This document shows, piece after piece, positions 1 through 8,030 of a stretch of 64,000 nt of DNA (position 1 is its first letter; every line of letters starts with the position of its first letter). The position numbers and the translations under genes were made by a program. Origin of the DNA: Polyangium fumosum (GTDB lineage Bacteria > Myxococcota_A > Polyangia > Polyangiales > Polyangiaceae); assembly GCF_005144585.1 (NCBI RefSeq), contig NZ_SSMQ01000053.1:1-64000 (forward strand), written 5' to 3'. The notes under the pieces are model-generated. The model saw nothing but the letters and a program-made list of their open reading frames with translations, was not told the DNA's origin and made no database searches.

Positions 1-195
1 GCCGCCCATGCCGCCCATGCCGCCGAGGCCGCCCATGCCGCCGCCGCCCATGCCGCCCATGCCGCCGAGGCCGCCCATGCCGCCGCCGCCCATGCCGCCG
101 CCGCCCATGCCGCCGCCGCCCATGCCGCCGGAGCCGGGGCCCATGCCGCCAGAGCCGGGGCCCATGCCGCCGGAGCCGGGGCCCATGCCGCCGAT
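1..195. repeat. Short tandem repeat encoding Gly/Met/Pro tract
   Basis: The region is built from 9-18 bp units of gccgcccat, gccgccgcccat and ggggcccatgccgccg type. It is in frame with the minus-strand lipoprotein and codes for its Gly/Met spacer. Repeats like this change length easily by slippage, so spacer length may vary between strains. Confidence 0.8.
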
Positions 196-330
196 GCCCC
201 CGGTCCCTCCCGTGGCGGTGCCCGTCGACGGGTCGATCTGGCTCCGATCCACCGCGGCGATGATCTCACAGCCTGTGCCGGTGGAAAGGAGGGCGAATGC
301 CATCAAGGTCAGCTTCGTGGTCCTGCGCAT
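1..330 (-). CDS. Glycine-rich lipoprotein, C-terminus outside window
   Basis: Reading the minus strand from the ATG at 330 gives an open frame of 110 codons that runs off the window edge. The first 21 residues are a lipoprotein signal: Arg/Lys start, a hydrophobic stretch, then S-T-G-T-G-C with Cys21 as the expected lipidation site. After about 25 ordinary residues (EIIAAVDRSQID...) the protein becomes almost pure Gly/Met/Pro: three GGMGPGS-type units, then GGMGGGG and GGMGGLG units. Myxobacterial outer-membrane lipoproteins often carry such flexible spacers before a folded domain, so the functional part is probably beyond the edge. Function unknown. Confidence 0.6.
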   Translation of the reverse strand, partial: MRRTTKLTLMAFALLSTGTGCEIIAAVDRSQIDPSTGTATGGTGGIGGMGPGSGGMGPGSGGMGPGSGGMGGGGMGGGGMGGGGMGGLGGMGGMGGGGMGGLGGMGGMGG

Positions 331-499
331 GATTGTCCCTCTGCGCCGCGTCTACCACGGAGGCACGCCGGGACGAACGCAAAACCAGAGACGCCCCGAG
401 CGACGTCACCCGACCGTCATGCAGGAAGGACGAACCCTCGCATGTCCCGGGTGAAACCTGTTCGGAGCCATGTTCTTGGCGGTTTACACTGTGACAAAC

Positions 500-973
500 T
501 TAACGAACGAGCGTCGGTCGCGGCCGCTTTCGCGCGCCGTCCTCGAAGCGCCCGGTCTTTTCGGTGAGGTGGATACGAAAGAGGTGTGCGTCCGGGTGAA
601 CCGCGCCTTGACGGTGCGGTCCAAGCGGTCCGCGCGTGGTCTCGCTCGCCTCACGCGAGAAATATCGCTCCAGGAGGACCTGCAGCGCATGCGCGGCGTC
701 CCGCCCGGAGAGCTCCTCGAACGTGCCCCACGCGATCACGCTCCGCCAGTGCGCGGGCCCGTCGATCTTCTCGACCTCGACGCAGACCTCGGGGTTTTCG
801 CGCATCATCGCGAGCTTCAGGCCCTCACCCGTGTGGCCGTAGATGTAGTCGTCCTCGTACGCGTACGTGATGGGCACGACGTACGTCCGGCCGCTGGCAT
901 GACAGCCGAGGTGGGCGATCATTGCGGTCCCGAGGACCCGTTCGATCTCGTCCGAGCTGAGCTTGCCGACCAT
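500..973 (-). CDS. Pyridoxamine 5'-phosphate oxidase-family flavin-binding protein
   Basis: A 157-residue protein of the PPOX split-barrel fold. The N-terminal half matches the small FMN-binding or nitroimidazole-resistance-like branch: a helix (LSSDEIERVL), a first strand with a conserved Gly (IAHLGCHASGRTYVVPI), then YAYEDDYIYGHTGEGLK, the usual place for flavin phosphate contacts, and VCVEVEKIDGP and SVIAWGTFEEL strands. These proteins are cytoplasmic and reduce or bind flavin-linked small molecules; the substrate cannot be told. It follows the RND permease gene on the same strand after a 93-bp gap holding a strong hairpin, so it is probably a separate transcript. The last 20 residues are basic and look disordered. 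Confidence 0.75.
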   Translation of the reverse strand: MVGKLSSDEIERVLGTAMIAHLGCHASGRTYVVPITYAYEDDYIYGHTGEGLKLAMMRENPEVCVEVEKIDGPAHWRSVIAWGTFEELSGRDAAHALQVLLERYFSREASETTRGPLGPHRQGAVHPDAHLFRIHLTEKTGRFEDGARKRPRPTLVR

Positions 974-1036
974 GAGCGCGCGCGCCTCCTCTCGCAGCAG
1001 GGCAGCGGCTCCTTTGGGCTTTCGGGGAGGGACGTC

Positions 1037-1067
1037 AACAAGCGGGGCCGCGTGGGCCCCGCTTGTT
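1037..1067 (-). terminator. Perfect 13-bp stem-loop after the RND permease gene
   Basis: AACAAGCGGGGCC and GGCCCCGCTTGTT form a perfect 13-bp stem around a 5-nt loop. The stem touches the stop codon of the minus-strand RND permease. Downstream on that strand the sequence is TTGTTGACG rather than a clean U-run, so this is a terminator-like hairpin with a weak tail. Confidence 0.6.
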
Positions 1068-4000
1068 CATTCGGCAGCGGGCGCGGGCTCGGCGTCGCCC
1101 TTCACGATGCCGCGCGCCCGGAGCCACGCCTTCGCATTCTCGATGGCGAGGTACAGCGCGGGGATCACGATCAGCGAGAGCAACGTCGAGCTCACGACGC
1201 CGCCGATGACCGCGATGGCCATCGGCGCGCGGAACTCGCTGCCTTCGCCGTTCGAGAGGGCGGTCGGCAGCATGCCGAGCACCATCGCAGCGCTCGTCAT
1301 CAGGATCGGACGGAGCCTTTCCGGCCCAGCCTCCAGGATGGCCTGCAGCGGCGTCTCGTTGTTCTCGCGCACGCGCACGATCGCCCGGTCGACGAGCAAG
1401 ATCGCGTTCTTCGTGACCAGGCCCATGAGCAGGATGATCCCGATCATCGCGCCCATGGCCATCGACGTATCCATCAGGAAGAGCCCCAGGATCGCGCCGA
1501 CGAGCGCGAGCGGCAGGGTCATCATGATCGTCAGCGGGTGGATGAAGCTCTCGAACTGCGACGCGAGCACGAGGTAGATGAAGATCACCGCGAGCAGGAG
1601 CGCCGTCCCCATCGAGGAGTTCGTGTCGTTCATCTGCTCGATCTGCCCGTCGTAGGCGAGCGACGTGCCCTTCGGCTTCTGCAGCGTGTCGATCTTCGGC
1701 ATGAGCTCGCCCACGATCTCGCCGAGCGAGCGGCCCCGCGGCGACGCCCACACGGCGATCTGCCGCTGCCGATCCTCACGCTCGATCACCTGCGGACCCT
1801 CGCCCATTTCGAGCCGCGCGATATCCGCGAGCGCCACCGCGCCCCGCGGCGACCACAACGTGAGCCGCGAAAGCTCGGCCGGAGACGCCCGATCCTCCTC
1901 GCGCATCTGCACGCGGATCGGCACCTCGTCCTTGCCTTGCCGGAGCTTGCTCGCCTCCTCGCCCTCGATCGCGGTGCGCAGCGTCATCGCCACCTGCGCC
2001 ACGCTGATGCCCTGATCGGCCGCGCGCTGCCGGTCCACCTTCACCCGCATCTCGGGCTTGCCGGGCGAGAACTTCACCTGCACGTCCGTCACGCCCACCG
2101 TGGTCTGGAGGGCGCCTGCGACCTGATCCGCGAGCGCGCGGATGTCGTCGTACGAGTCGCCCCGCACGAGGATCATGATCGGCGCCTGCACGCCCGCGCC
2201 CTCCACGAACTCGGGATCCGTGATGACGACGTTGGCCCCGGGGACGCTCTTCGCAATCGCGCGGACCTCGTCCTTGATGTGGTCGATGTGCATCGACCGC
2301 TCGTGTTTTTTCGTGGTCAGGATGCGGTAGTGCGCCTTGTTCACCTCGCCGCCCGGCCCGAGCGTCACGTAGAGCGTCTTGATCTGCGGGTGCGCGAGCA
2401 GCTTCTTTTCGGCTTCGAGCGATTGCACGGCGAGTTCGTCGAGCGACGTCCCTGCGGGCAGCTCGATCTCGACCATCATCTCGCCGCGATCCTCGGGGTT
2501 CACGAAGTCCGAGCCCATGAGCGCCATGAGCTGCCCTGAACCGATGAGCGTGCCGAACGCGAGCAGCCCCACCACGAGCTTGTGCTTCACGACCCAGCCG
2601 AGGAGCCCCCGGTACGAATCGTCCATCGCGCGGAAGACCCACTCGAACGGCCGCTTGAGCCAGGCGAATGGATCCTTCGCTCCGTGCTCGAGCGATTTCG
2701 AGAACCGCGACGAGAGCATCGGATCGAGCGTGAAGGCCACGAAGAGCGACACCAGCACCGCGCCCGAGACCGTGAGCCCGAATTGACGGAAGAACTGGCC
2801 CACGATGCCGCCCATGAACGCCACGGGCACGAAGACCGCCACGATGGTCAGCGTCGTCGCGAGCACGCTGAGCGCGATCTCCTTCGTGCCGTTCAGCGCG
2901 GCTTCCATGGGTGGTTCGCCGCGCTCCAGGTGCTTGAAGATGTTCTCGCGCACCACGACCGCGTCGTCGATGAGCAGGCCGATCGCCAAAGAAAGGCCGA
3001 GCAGCGTCATCATGTTCAGCGTGAAGCCGAGCACGTACATCAGGAAGAACGTCGCCACGACGCTCGTCGGCAATGCGACCGCGCTGATCAGCGTCGAGCG
3101 CAGATCCAGCATGAAGATCAGGATGATCAGGATCGCCATCGCGCCGCCGAACCAGATGGCGATCTGCACCTCGTGCGCGTTCTCCTCGATGAACGTCGAC
3201 TGATCCATGATCAGCGACGTCTTGAGATCCTCGGGGAACTGCTTTTCGAGCGTCGCGAGCCGGGTCCGGATGCCCTGGCAGATCTCGACCGTGTTGCGGC
3301 CGCTCTGCTTGACGACCTCGAAGGCCACGGCTTCCTCGTTGTTCACGCGGATGCGCGTGCGCATGTCCTCGAAGGCGTCTTGCACGTCGGCCACGTCGCG
3401 CAGCCGCACCGACGAGCCGTCGCGGGCCATCGACACCACGAGATCGCGCAGCGTATCGACCGCTTCGAGCTCGCCCATCGCGCGCACGCTGATCTCGCGC
3501 GTCCCCTGCTCGTAGCGCCCCGCGGGCACCGTCAGGTTCGCGCCCCGGATCGCCGCCACGATCTGCGAGGGTTGCACGCCGAGCGCGTCGATCCGCGCCC
3601 GATCCAAGAGCACCTTCACCTCGCGCTCGGCGCCGCCGCGGATGTTCACCGCCGCCACGCCGTCGACCTGTTCGAGGGAGGGCCGGATCACGTCGTCGGC
3701 AAAATCCCGGATCTGGCTCAGGGATCGTTTGCCGCGGAGCGTGTAAACGAGCACCGGCGCCGCGCCTGTGTCGAGGCGCGAAATGACGGGCTCCTCGATA
3801 TCCTTGGGCAGCTTGAAGCGGGCTTGCGCCACGCGCTCGCGCACGAGCTGCGCGGCCTCCTGGATATCCACGTCGAGCTTGAAGATCACGACCGTGGTCG
3901 ACACGCCTTCCCGCGAGAACGAGCGCACGCGATCGATGCCGTTCAGCGACACGACCGCGTCCTCGATCGGCTTCGAGATCTGCGTCTCGATCTCGGCCGG

Positions 4001-4165
4001 GCTCGCGCCCGGATACACGATCGTCACGCTTGCGACGGGGAAAGACACGTCCGGGAAGAGATCCGTGCCGAGGCGCTGGTAGCCCACGACGCCGAGCACG
4101 AGCAGCGCCATCGCGACCATCACCGTGAAGACGGGGCGCTTGATGGCGATCGCCGAGAGGTTCAT
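1067..4165 (-). CDS. RND multidrug efflux permease (HAE1/AcrB-like)
   Basis: At 1032 residues it has the normal length for a hydrophobe/amphiphile efflux RND pump. It starts with MNLSAIAIKRPVFTVMV, the usual cytoplasmic start followed by TM1, then a long periplasmic porter region (FPDVSFPVASVTIVYPGAS, FSREGVSTTVVIF). TM4 carries the proton-relay pair in LLIDDAVVV near residue 400. The second half repeats the layout, with a periplasmic loop and TM8-12 (VFIYLVLASQFESFIHP, MGLVTKNAILLVDRA). It would pump organic solutes from periplasm or inner membrane using the proton gradient, with the adaptor encoded just upstream. No outer-membrane TolC-type gene is in the window, so an unlinked one must be used. 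Third gene of a tetR-adaptor-permease operon. Confidence 0.92.
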   Translation of the reverse strand: MNLSAIAIKRPVFTVMVAMALLVLGVVGYQRLGTDLFPDVSFPVASVTIVYPGASPAEIETQISKPIEDAVVSLNGIDRVRSFSREGVSTTVVIFKLDVDIQEAAQLVRERVAQARFKLPKDIEEPVISRLDTGAAPVLVYTLRGKRSLSQIRDFADDVIRPSLEQVDGVAAVNIRGGAEREVKVLLDRARIDALGVQPSQIVAAIRGANLTVPAGRYEQGTREISVRAMGELEAVDTLRDLVVSMARDGSSVRLRDVADVQDAFEDMRTRIRVNNEEAVAFEVVKQSGRNTVEICQGIRTRLATLEKQFPEDLKTSLIMDQSTFIEENAHEVQIAIWFGGAMAILIILIFMLDLRSTLISAVALPTSVVATFFLMYVLGFTLNMMTLLGLSLAIGLLIDDAVVVRENIFKHLERGEPPMEAALNGTKEIALSVLATTLTIVAVFVPVAFMGGIVGQFFRQFGLTVSGAVLVSLFVAFTLDPMLSSRFSKSLEHGAKDPFAWLKRPFEWVFRAMDDSYRGLLGWVVKHKLVVGLLAFGTLIGSGQLMALMGSDFVNPEDRGEMMVEIELPAGTSLDELAVQSLEAEKKLLAHPQIKTLYVTLGPGGEVNKAHYRILTTKKHERSMHIDHIKDEVRAIAKSVPGANVVITDPEFVEGAGVQAPIMILVRGDSYDDIRALADQVAGALQTTVGVTDVQVKFSPGKPEMRVKVDRQRAADQGISVAQVAMTLRTAIEGEEASKLRQGKDEVPIRVQMREEDRASPAELSRLTLWSPRGAVALADIARLEMGEGPQVIEREDRQRQIAVWASPRGRSLGEIVGELMPKIDTLQKPKGTSLAYDGQIEQMNDTNSSMGTALLLAVIFIYLVLASQFESFIHPLTIMMTLPLALVGAILGLFLMDTSMAMGAMIGIILLMGLVTKNAILLVDRAIVRVRENNETPLQAILEAGPERLRPILMTSAAMVLGMLPTALSNGEGSEFRAPMAIAVIGGVVSSTLLSLIVIPALYLAIENAKAWLRARGIVKGDAEPAPAAE

Positions 4166-4198
4166 GAAATGTCCTCGTTCGCCTGGTGGTTCAGCCGA

Positions 4199-5395
4199 TC
4201 ACTTCGCGGGCGCCGCCGCCGCGGGGCCGAGATCGAGCGCTTCGCCTTCCTTCACCTCGGGGCTCGGGTTCGCCACGACGGACGCCCCAGCCTCGAGCCC
4301 CTTGCGCACGTAGAGCGAGCCGTCGGGCGCGACCGTGAACGAGACCCGCACGAGGTGCGCCTTGCCGTCCTGCACCACGACGATCTCGTCCTGCGCTCCG
4401 GGCCGAAGCGCCGAAGCGGGGAGCCGCAGCACCTCGATGGTCTCCGCCGCCACGATCTGCGCGCGGACGAACGAGCCCGAGAGCATCCCGACCTCGGGCC
4501 CATTCGGGATCTCCGCGATCACCGGCACCCGGCGCGTCTGCGGATCGAGCGAGCCGAGCACCGCCGTCACCTTGCCCGTGGCCTTCGGCGCGCCGTCGAT
4601 CGACACCGCGGCGCCGACCTCGAACACATTCGCGTCGTTCTCGGAGACCGAGGCCGAGAGCTTGAGCACCGACGTGTCTTCGACGTGATAGAGCGGCTCG
4701 CCCGGCGCGACGATCTTGCCGATGCCGTTCGGCGCGCGCGTCACGAGCCCGCCGAAGGGCGCCGTGAGCGTCGCATTGCCGACCGACACCGACGCGAGCC
4801 GCGCCTGCGCGCGCGCCTGTTCGAGCTGCGCCGCCGCGAGCAGCGCCCGCTGCGTCGCCGTCGTCTTCTCCGCCTCGGGCACCGCGCTCTGCTGGAAGAG
4901 CGTATCCGAGCGCCTTTGCGCGTCCTTCGCCATTTCGAGCGAGACCTCGGCCACGCGGACGCCCGTCTGCGCGACGTTCGCCTGCGCCGAGGACTCCGAC
5001 GCGTCGACCACGCCGAGGACCTGCCCCGTCTTCACGACGTCGCCGATCTTCGCCTTGATCGCGAGCAGCCGCCCGCCGGCCTTGAAGCCCACGTCGGCCT
5101 GCTGGATCGGCTCCAGCGTGCCCGTCACGGCGACCCTCGGCTGCCAGCGCATCGCCTCGGGCTTCGCGAGCAGCGTGCCGCCGCGCGCCGTCACCTTCGG
5201 AGGCGCCGCTGGGTTGCCGGGCGCCGCGGCGTGCTCGGCCGTCACGGCCGATTGCGCTTCGAGCGCCTTTTTCTGGTCCATCTTGGCTTTGACCCGGACC
5301 CCGATCAGCCCCCCGGTGCCCAGCACGATCGCAAGGGCGATCAGCTTGCCGGCGCCAAACTTTTTCGTCGTACCCGTCGTTGCCACGGTGCTCAT
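4199..5395 (-). CDS. RND periplasmic adaptor (membrane fusion protein)
   Basis: A 398-residue HlyD/AcrA-type adaptor. One N-terminal membrane segment (LIALAIVLGTGGLIGV, about residues 18-33) anchors it. The barrel-sandwich halves are clear: GTLEPIQQADVGFKAGGRL near 93-112 and the partner TLTAPFGGLVTRAPNGIGKIV near 208-228, separated by an alanine-rich alpha-hairpin. There is no lipobox, unlike the other two adaptors in the window. The start overlaps the tetR stop by 4 bp (ATGA), and the permease follows after 33 bp, so the three genes are translationally linked. It bridges the permease to an outer-membrane channel. Confidence 0.9.
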   Translation of the reverse strand: MSTVATTGTTKKFGAGKLIALAIVLGTGGLIGVRVKAKMDQKKALEAQSAVTAEHAAAPGNPAAPPKVTARGGTLLAKPEAMRWQPRVAVTGTLEPIQQADVGFKAGGRLLAIKAKIGDVVKTGQVLGVVDASESSAQANVAQTGVRVAEVSLEMAKDAQRRSDTLFQQSAVPEAEKTTATQRALLAAAQLEQARAQARLASVSVGNATLTAPFGGLVTRAPNGIGKIVAPGEPLYHVEDTSVLKLSASVSENDANVFEVGAAVSIDGAPKATGKVTAVLGSLDPQTRRVPVIAEIPNGPEVGMLSGSFVRAQIVAAETIEVLRLPASALRPGAQDEIVVVQDGKAHLVRVSFTVAPDGSLYVRKGLEAGASVVANPSPEVKEGEALDLGPAAAAPAK

Positions 5396-6087
5396 CCTGC
5401 CTTCGCCCTCGACCTGGGTTCTCGCGGGCTCTCCTCCCGCTCCCGGTTCTTCGTGACCGTCCGGTCAACTACCGCGCTCGCCGCCACGGAGAAGAGCCCG
5501 CGCGTGAGCAAATCCTGCGCTTGACGCGCCCAGCCCTCGATGTCCGGGCGTCGCGGCTGCCTGATGATCTCGCGCACCAGCCGCTCGTGCGTGCCTGCGA
5601 TGAGCCGCGCGACGATCGCCGGCTCGATGTCGTCGCGGTAGAGCCCCACCTCCACGCTGTGCCGCAGCCAGGTCTCGCTCTGCCGCTCGATGCGATCGGT
5701 GAACGCGTCGATCAGGTACGCATACGGCGTCCCGCCTCCCCCGGTCAGGATCATCCCCAAGATCCCGCGGTTTTGCCAGCAAAACTCGAGCAGGTCGACG
5801 ACGTGGGCGAGGCGACTCTCCTGGAGCGCCTCGAGGTCCTCGGCCGGCGGGCACTCGTCGAAGCGCGCGGCCTCCACGCACGACGCGAGCCGCGCCACGA
5901 CGCCCTCCACGATCTGCCGGAAGCAGTCCTGCTTGCTCTTGAAATGCAGGTAGAACGCGCCCTTCGACACGCCTGCTCGGATCGTGATGTCTTCGACCTT
6001 GGCTGCGGCCAGGCCGTTCTCGGCGAAGATCGCTTCAGCGGCCCGGAGGAGGTCGATGCGCGCGCGTGGATCGGCGATACGAGGCAT
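5392..6087 (-). CDS. TetR-family repressor of the adjacent RND operon
   Basis: The start at 6087 (MPRIADPRARIDLLRAAEA) gives 231 residues, the usual TetR length; longer starts would cover the operator. The N-terminal helix-turn-helix is clear: AIFAENGLAAAKVEDITIRAG, then VSKGAFYLHFKSKQD, residues about 15-55. The rest is the all-helical ligand and dimer domain (FCWQNRGILGMILTGGGGT in the middle). It heads the operon that encodes the adaptor and permease. A TGACC-N4-GGTCA inverted repeat lies 4 bp before its start codon and a second lies within its own 3' end, just before the adaptor gene, which fits autoregulation plus internal control. Inducer unknown. Confidence 0.88.
   Translation of the reverse strand: MPRIADPRARIDLLRAAEAIFAENGLAAAKVEDITIRAGVSKGAFYLHFKSKQDCFRQIVEGVVARLASCVEAARFDECPPAEDLEALQESRLAHVVDLLEFCWQNRGILGMILTGGGGTPYAYLIDAFTDRIERQSETWLRHSVEVGLYRDDIEPAIVARLIAGTHERLVREIIRQPRRPDIEGWARQAQDLLTRGLFSVAASAVVDRTVTKNREREESPREPRSRAKAG
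5454..5467. promoter_or_regulatory. Candidate TetR operator, internal copy
   Basis: TGACCGTCCGGTCA is a perfect TGACC-N4-GGTCA inverted repeat. It is inside the last part of the tetR coding sequence, 59 bp upstream of the adaptor start codon. It has the same arms and spacing as the site before tetR, so one protein probably binds both. Confidence 0.6.
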
Positions 6088-6090
6088 TAC

Positions 6091-6104
6091 TGACCGGTGG
6101 GTCA
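6091..6104. promoter_or_regulatory. Candidate TetR operator before tetR start
   Basis: TGACCGGTGGGTCA is a perfect TGACC-N4-GGTCA inverted repeat that ends 4 bp before the tetR start codon. This is where TetR repressors usually block their own promoter. It could also affect the divergent gene that starts at 6200. Confidence 0.65.
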
Positions 6105-6199
6105 CTATGGGGGGATGGCCCTTTCCGGTCAAGAGGGCTCGGGCCCCCTCGGCTTCCGCGATACGATGGGGCGTCCTTGCTTCTCCGAGGAGGCTTCCC

Positions 6200-7252
6200 A
6201 TGCGTATGCTCCCCCGTTTGTCGCTTGGTCTCGCGGCGGCGTTTTCGCTCGTCTTCGCGGCCCCACAGCCTGCCGACGCCTGCACGCCCCCGCTGCCGGG
6301 CCTTTACAACCACATCCCCGAGAACGGGGCAACGTACCCCATGAACGCGGCGTTGTTCTTTTCAGGTCATTCGATCTCGCTCGACGCCGTCACCGTCACC
6401 GTCGACGGCAACCCCGCGTCGTTCGTGCCGGTCGCGGACGCGGCGCTCCAGGGCCTCGGCGGGTTCGTCGTGCACATCGACCCGACCCCATCGATCGGGC
6501 AGGTCGTGAAGGTCAGCGGCGATTTTTGCACCGCGGGCGTCACGTGTGAACCGGTATCGATTTCGTTCACGACGAGCGCGCCGGACACGACGGCGCCGGA
6601 GCCGGTGAAGAGCCTGCTCTTCAACGTCTACGACTACCCCGATTTCAAGGCGAGCGTCGGGGATTGCCAGTCCGACAGCGATTTGGCGTATTTTCTGCAC
6701 GTCGACGCGGCCGCGGCGGCGGCGGATGCGGCGCCCGAGGTGTGGCGTGTCGAGGCCTTCCGGGACGCGGCGATGCAAGACCTCGCATTCACGCGCTCGG
6801 TGTTCGCGGGTGGCGCGCTGCGGTTTTACAAGCTCGCCCAGGAACTCCAAGGCGCAGAGCCCGCGACGGCCTTCACGTTCCGCGTGACGACCCACGACGC
6901 AGCGGGACAATCCGGCGGATCCAGTGTGGTTTCGCTGCCTTGCCACGTGCGCGTCGACCCGCCCGGCATGACGCAGTGGACCCCCGACGAGCCGATGTGG
7001 ACCGGGGCCGACGTCCATCCCGGCGGCGTCTGCGACGAAAGCGGGAGCGGCGGCGGAGGCGGGAGCGGCGGAGGCGGCGGAAACGGCGGAAACGGCGGCG
7101 CAGGCGGAAGCGGCGGCAGTAGCAGCGGCGACGACGGTTCCTGCGCCGTCCGCGCCCCGGGCGACGCGCGCTCCGGGGTCGCGGGACTCGGACTCCTTGG
7201 GTTGATGTGGGGTGCTTCACGGCTTCGCCGTCGACGCCCCGCAGCATCGTGA
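6200..7252 (+). CDS. Surface protein with MYXO-CTERM-like anchor
   Basis: The start at 6200 is set by a GAGGAGG ribosome site 7 bp upstream and by the signal peptide that follows ([20 protein letters not shown], cut near PADA-C). The 350-residue protein then shows an Ig-like beta domain (VDGNPASFVPV...HIDPTPSIGQVVKV), a second beta-rich part, a Gly/Ser spacer of about 35 residues, and a C-terminal unit with a Cys (DDGSCAVRAPG), a hydrophobic segment (GVAGLGLLGLMWG) and an Arg cluster (RLRRRR). That end is the layout of MYXO-CTERM sorting signals, which in myxobacteria are processed by a rhombosortase-type protease for surface attachment. Ligand unknown. Divergent from the tetR gene. Confidence 0.75.
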   Translation: MRMLPRLSLGLAAAFSLVFAAPQPADACTPPLPGLYNHIPENGATYPMNAALFFSGHSISLDAVTVTVDGNPASFVPVADAALQGLGGFVVHIDPTPSIGQVVKVSGDFCTAGVTCEPVSISFTTSAPDTTAPEPVKSLLFNVYDYPDFKASVGDCQSDSDLAYFLHVDAAAAAADAAPEVWRVEAFRDAAMQDLAFTRSVFAGGALRFYKLAQELQGAEPATAFTFRVTTHDAAGQSGGSSVVSLPCHVRVDPPGMTQWTPDEPMWTGADVHPGGVCDESGSGGGGGSGGGGGNGGNGGAGGSGGSSSGDDGSCAVRAPGDARSGVAGLGLLGLMWGASRLRRRRPAAS

Positions 7253-7340
7253 CCCGATCTCGTTAGTTATCCCCCCAAATTCATCGATTTGCGGCGAACG
7301 GTCGTTGCCTTCGTTCAAAAGATGAGCGACGGTTCACCCC

Positions 7341-8030
7341 GTGAGCAACTCGTCCGCACGACGAACAGCGCTTCCACGTCGCCGTGACGAGGCCAAGGCG
7401 CTGTTCCGTAACGCGATCCTCGACGCCGCCGAGCACGTCTTCGCCAAGCAGGGCTTCCACGGCGCGCGCATCCAGGACATCGCCGACCACGCGCGGATCG
7501 CGGTCGGCACCGTCTACAACCACTTTGAGCAGAAAGAAGACGTGCTCCACGCGCTGCTCGAAGTGCGGCTCGAGCAGATGATCGGGAGCCTGCGGCCGCA
7601 TCCCACGGATCCCGAGCCCTTCGCTCAAAAGCTCAGGTGCTGCGTCGTCCGCACGCTTCAGTTCGTCGAGGAGCACCGCGACTTCCACCAGGTCGCGCTC
7701 GACTGCGGGCTCTTCGCGAAGGGCACGGCCTCGGCCTCGAACATCCTCAAAGAAAAAGCCGTGGAGCACTTCGAAAAGCTCCGCGCCACCACGCTCGCCC
7801 TCGTGAACGAGGGGATCTCGTGCGGCGCGCTCCGGCAGATGGATCCCGTGCCGCTCGCGCGCATGCTCGGCGGCCTTCTTCGCGCCTCCACCATCGGCAT
7901 GGTCATGGAGCAGAGCCACCCCAACCTCGAAGCCGAGGCCTCGCTCCTCGTGGACCTTTATTTGAACGGCGCGGGCAGGGCCGATCGCCCCGAGCGCCCG
8001 CGTGATGAAAGCAATCTTGGAGAACGATGA
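7341..8030 (+). CDS. TetR-family repressor of the second RND operon
   Basis: A 229-residue protein starting at a GTG. The DNA-binding domain is canonical: KALFRNAILDAAEHVFAKQG, then GARIQDIADHARIAVGTVYNHFEQKED, residues about 18-65. The C-terminal half is helical, with two adjacent cysteines (LRCCVVRTL) in the ligand domain and another Cys in VALDCGLF; redox or thiol sensing is possible but not shown. Its stop overlaps the adaptor start by 4 bp, so it heads the tetR-adaptor-permease operon. No operator as clear as that of the first operon is visible; AACG-N2-CGTT at 7297-7306 is the only short palindrome near the start. Confidence 0.88.
   Translation: MSNSSARRTALPRRRDEAKALFRNAILDAAEHVFAKQGFHGARIQDIADHARIAVGTVYNHFEQKEDVLHALLEVRLEQMIGSLRPHPTDPEPFAQKLRCCVVRTLQFVEEHRDFHQVALDCGLFAKGTASASNILKEKAVEHFEKLRATTLALVNEGISCGALRQMDPVPLARMLGGLLRASTIGMVMEQSHPNLEAEASLLVDLYLNGAGRADRPERPRDESNLGER

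Noticed and set aside
8-454. Plus-strand Met/Pro-rich open frame
   Set aside because: It is the antisense reading of the Gly/Met spacer of the minus-strand lipoprotein, whose frame has a proper signal peptide.
2582-5524. 980-codon plus-strand open frame
   Set aside because: Antisense to the RND permease and adaptor; Arg/His-rich composition typical of reverse-strand frames in GC-rich genes.
7296-7316. GAACG...CGTTC as operator for the second tetR
   Set aside because: Arms are only 5 bp with 11 bp between; AACG-N2-CGTT nearby is equally short. Too weak to list as a site.
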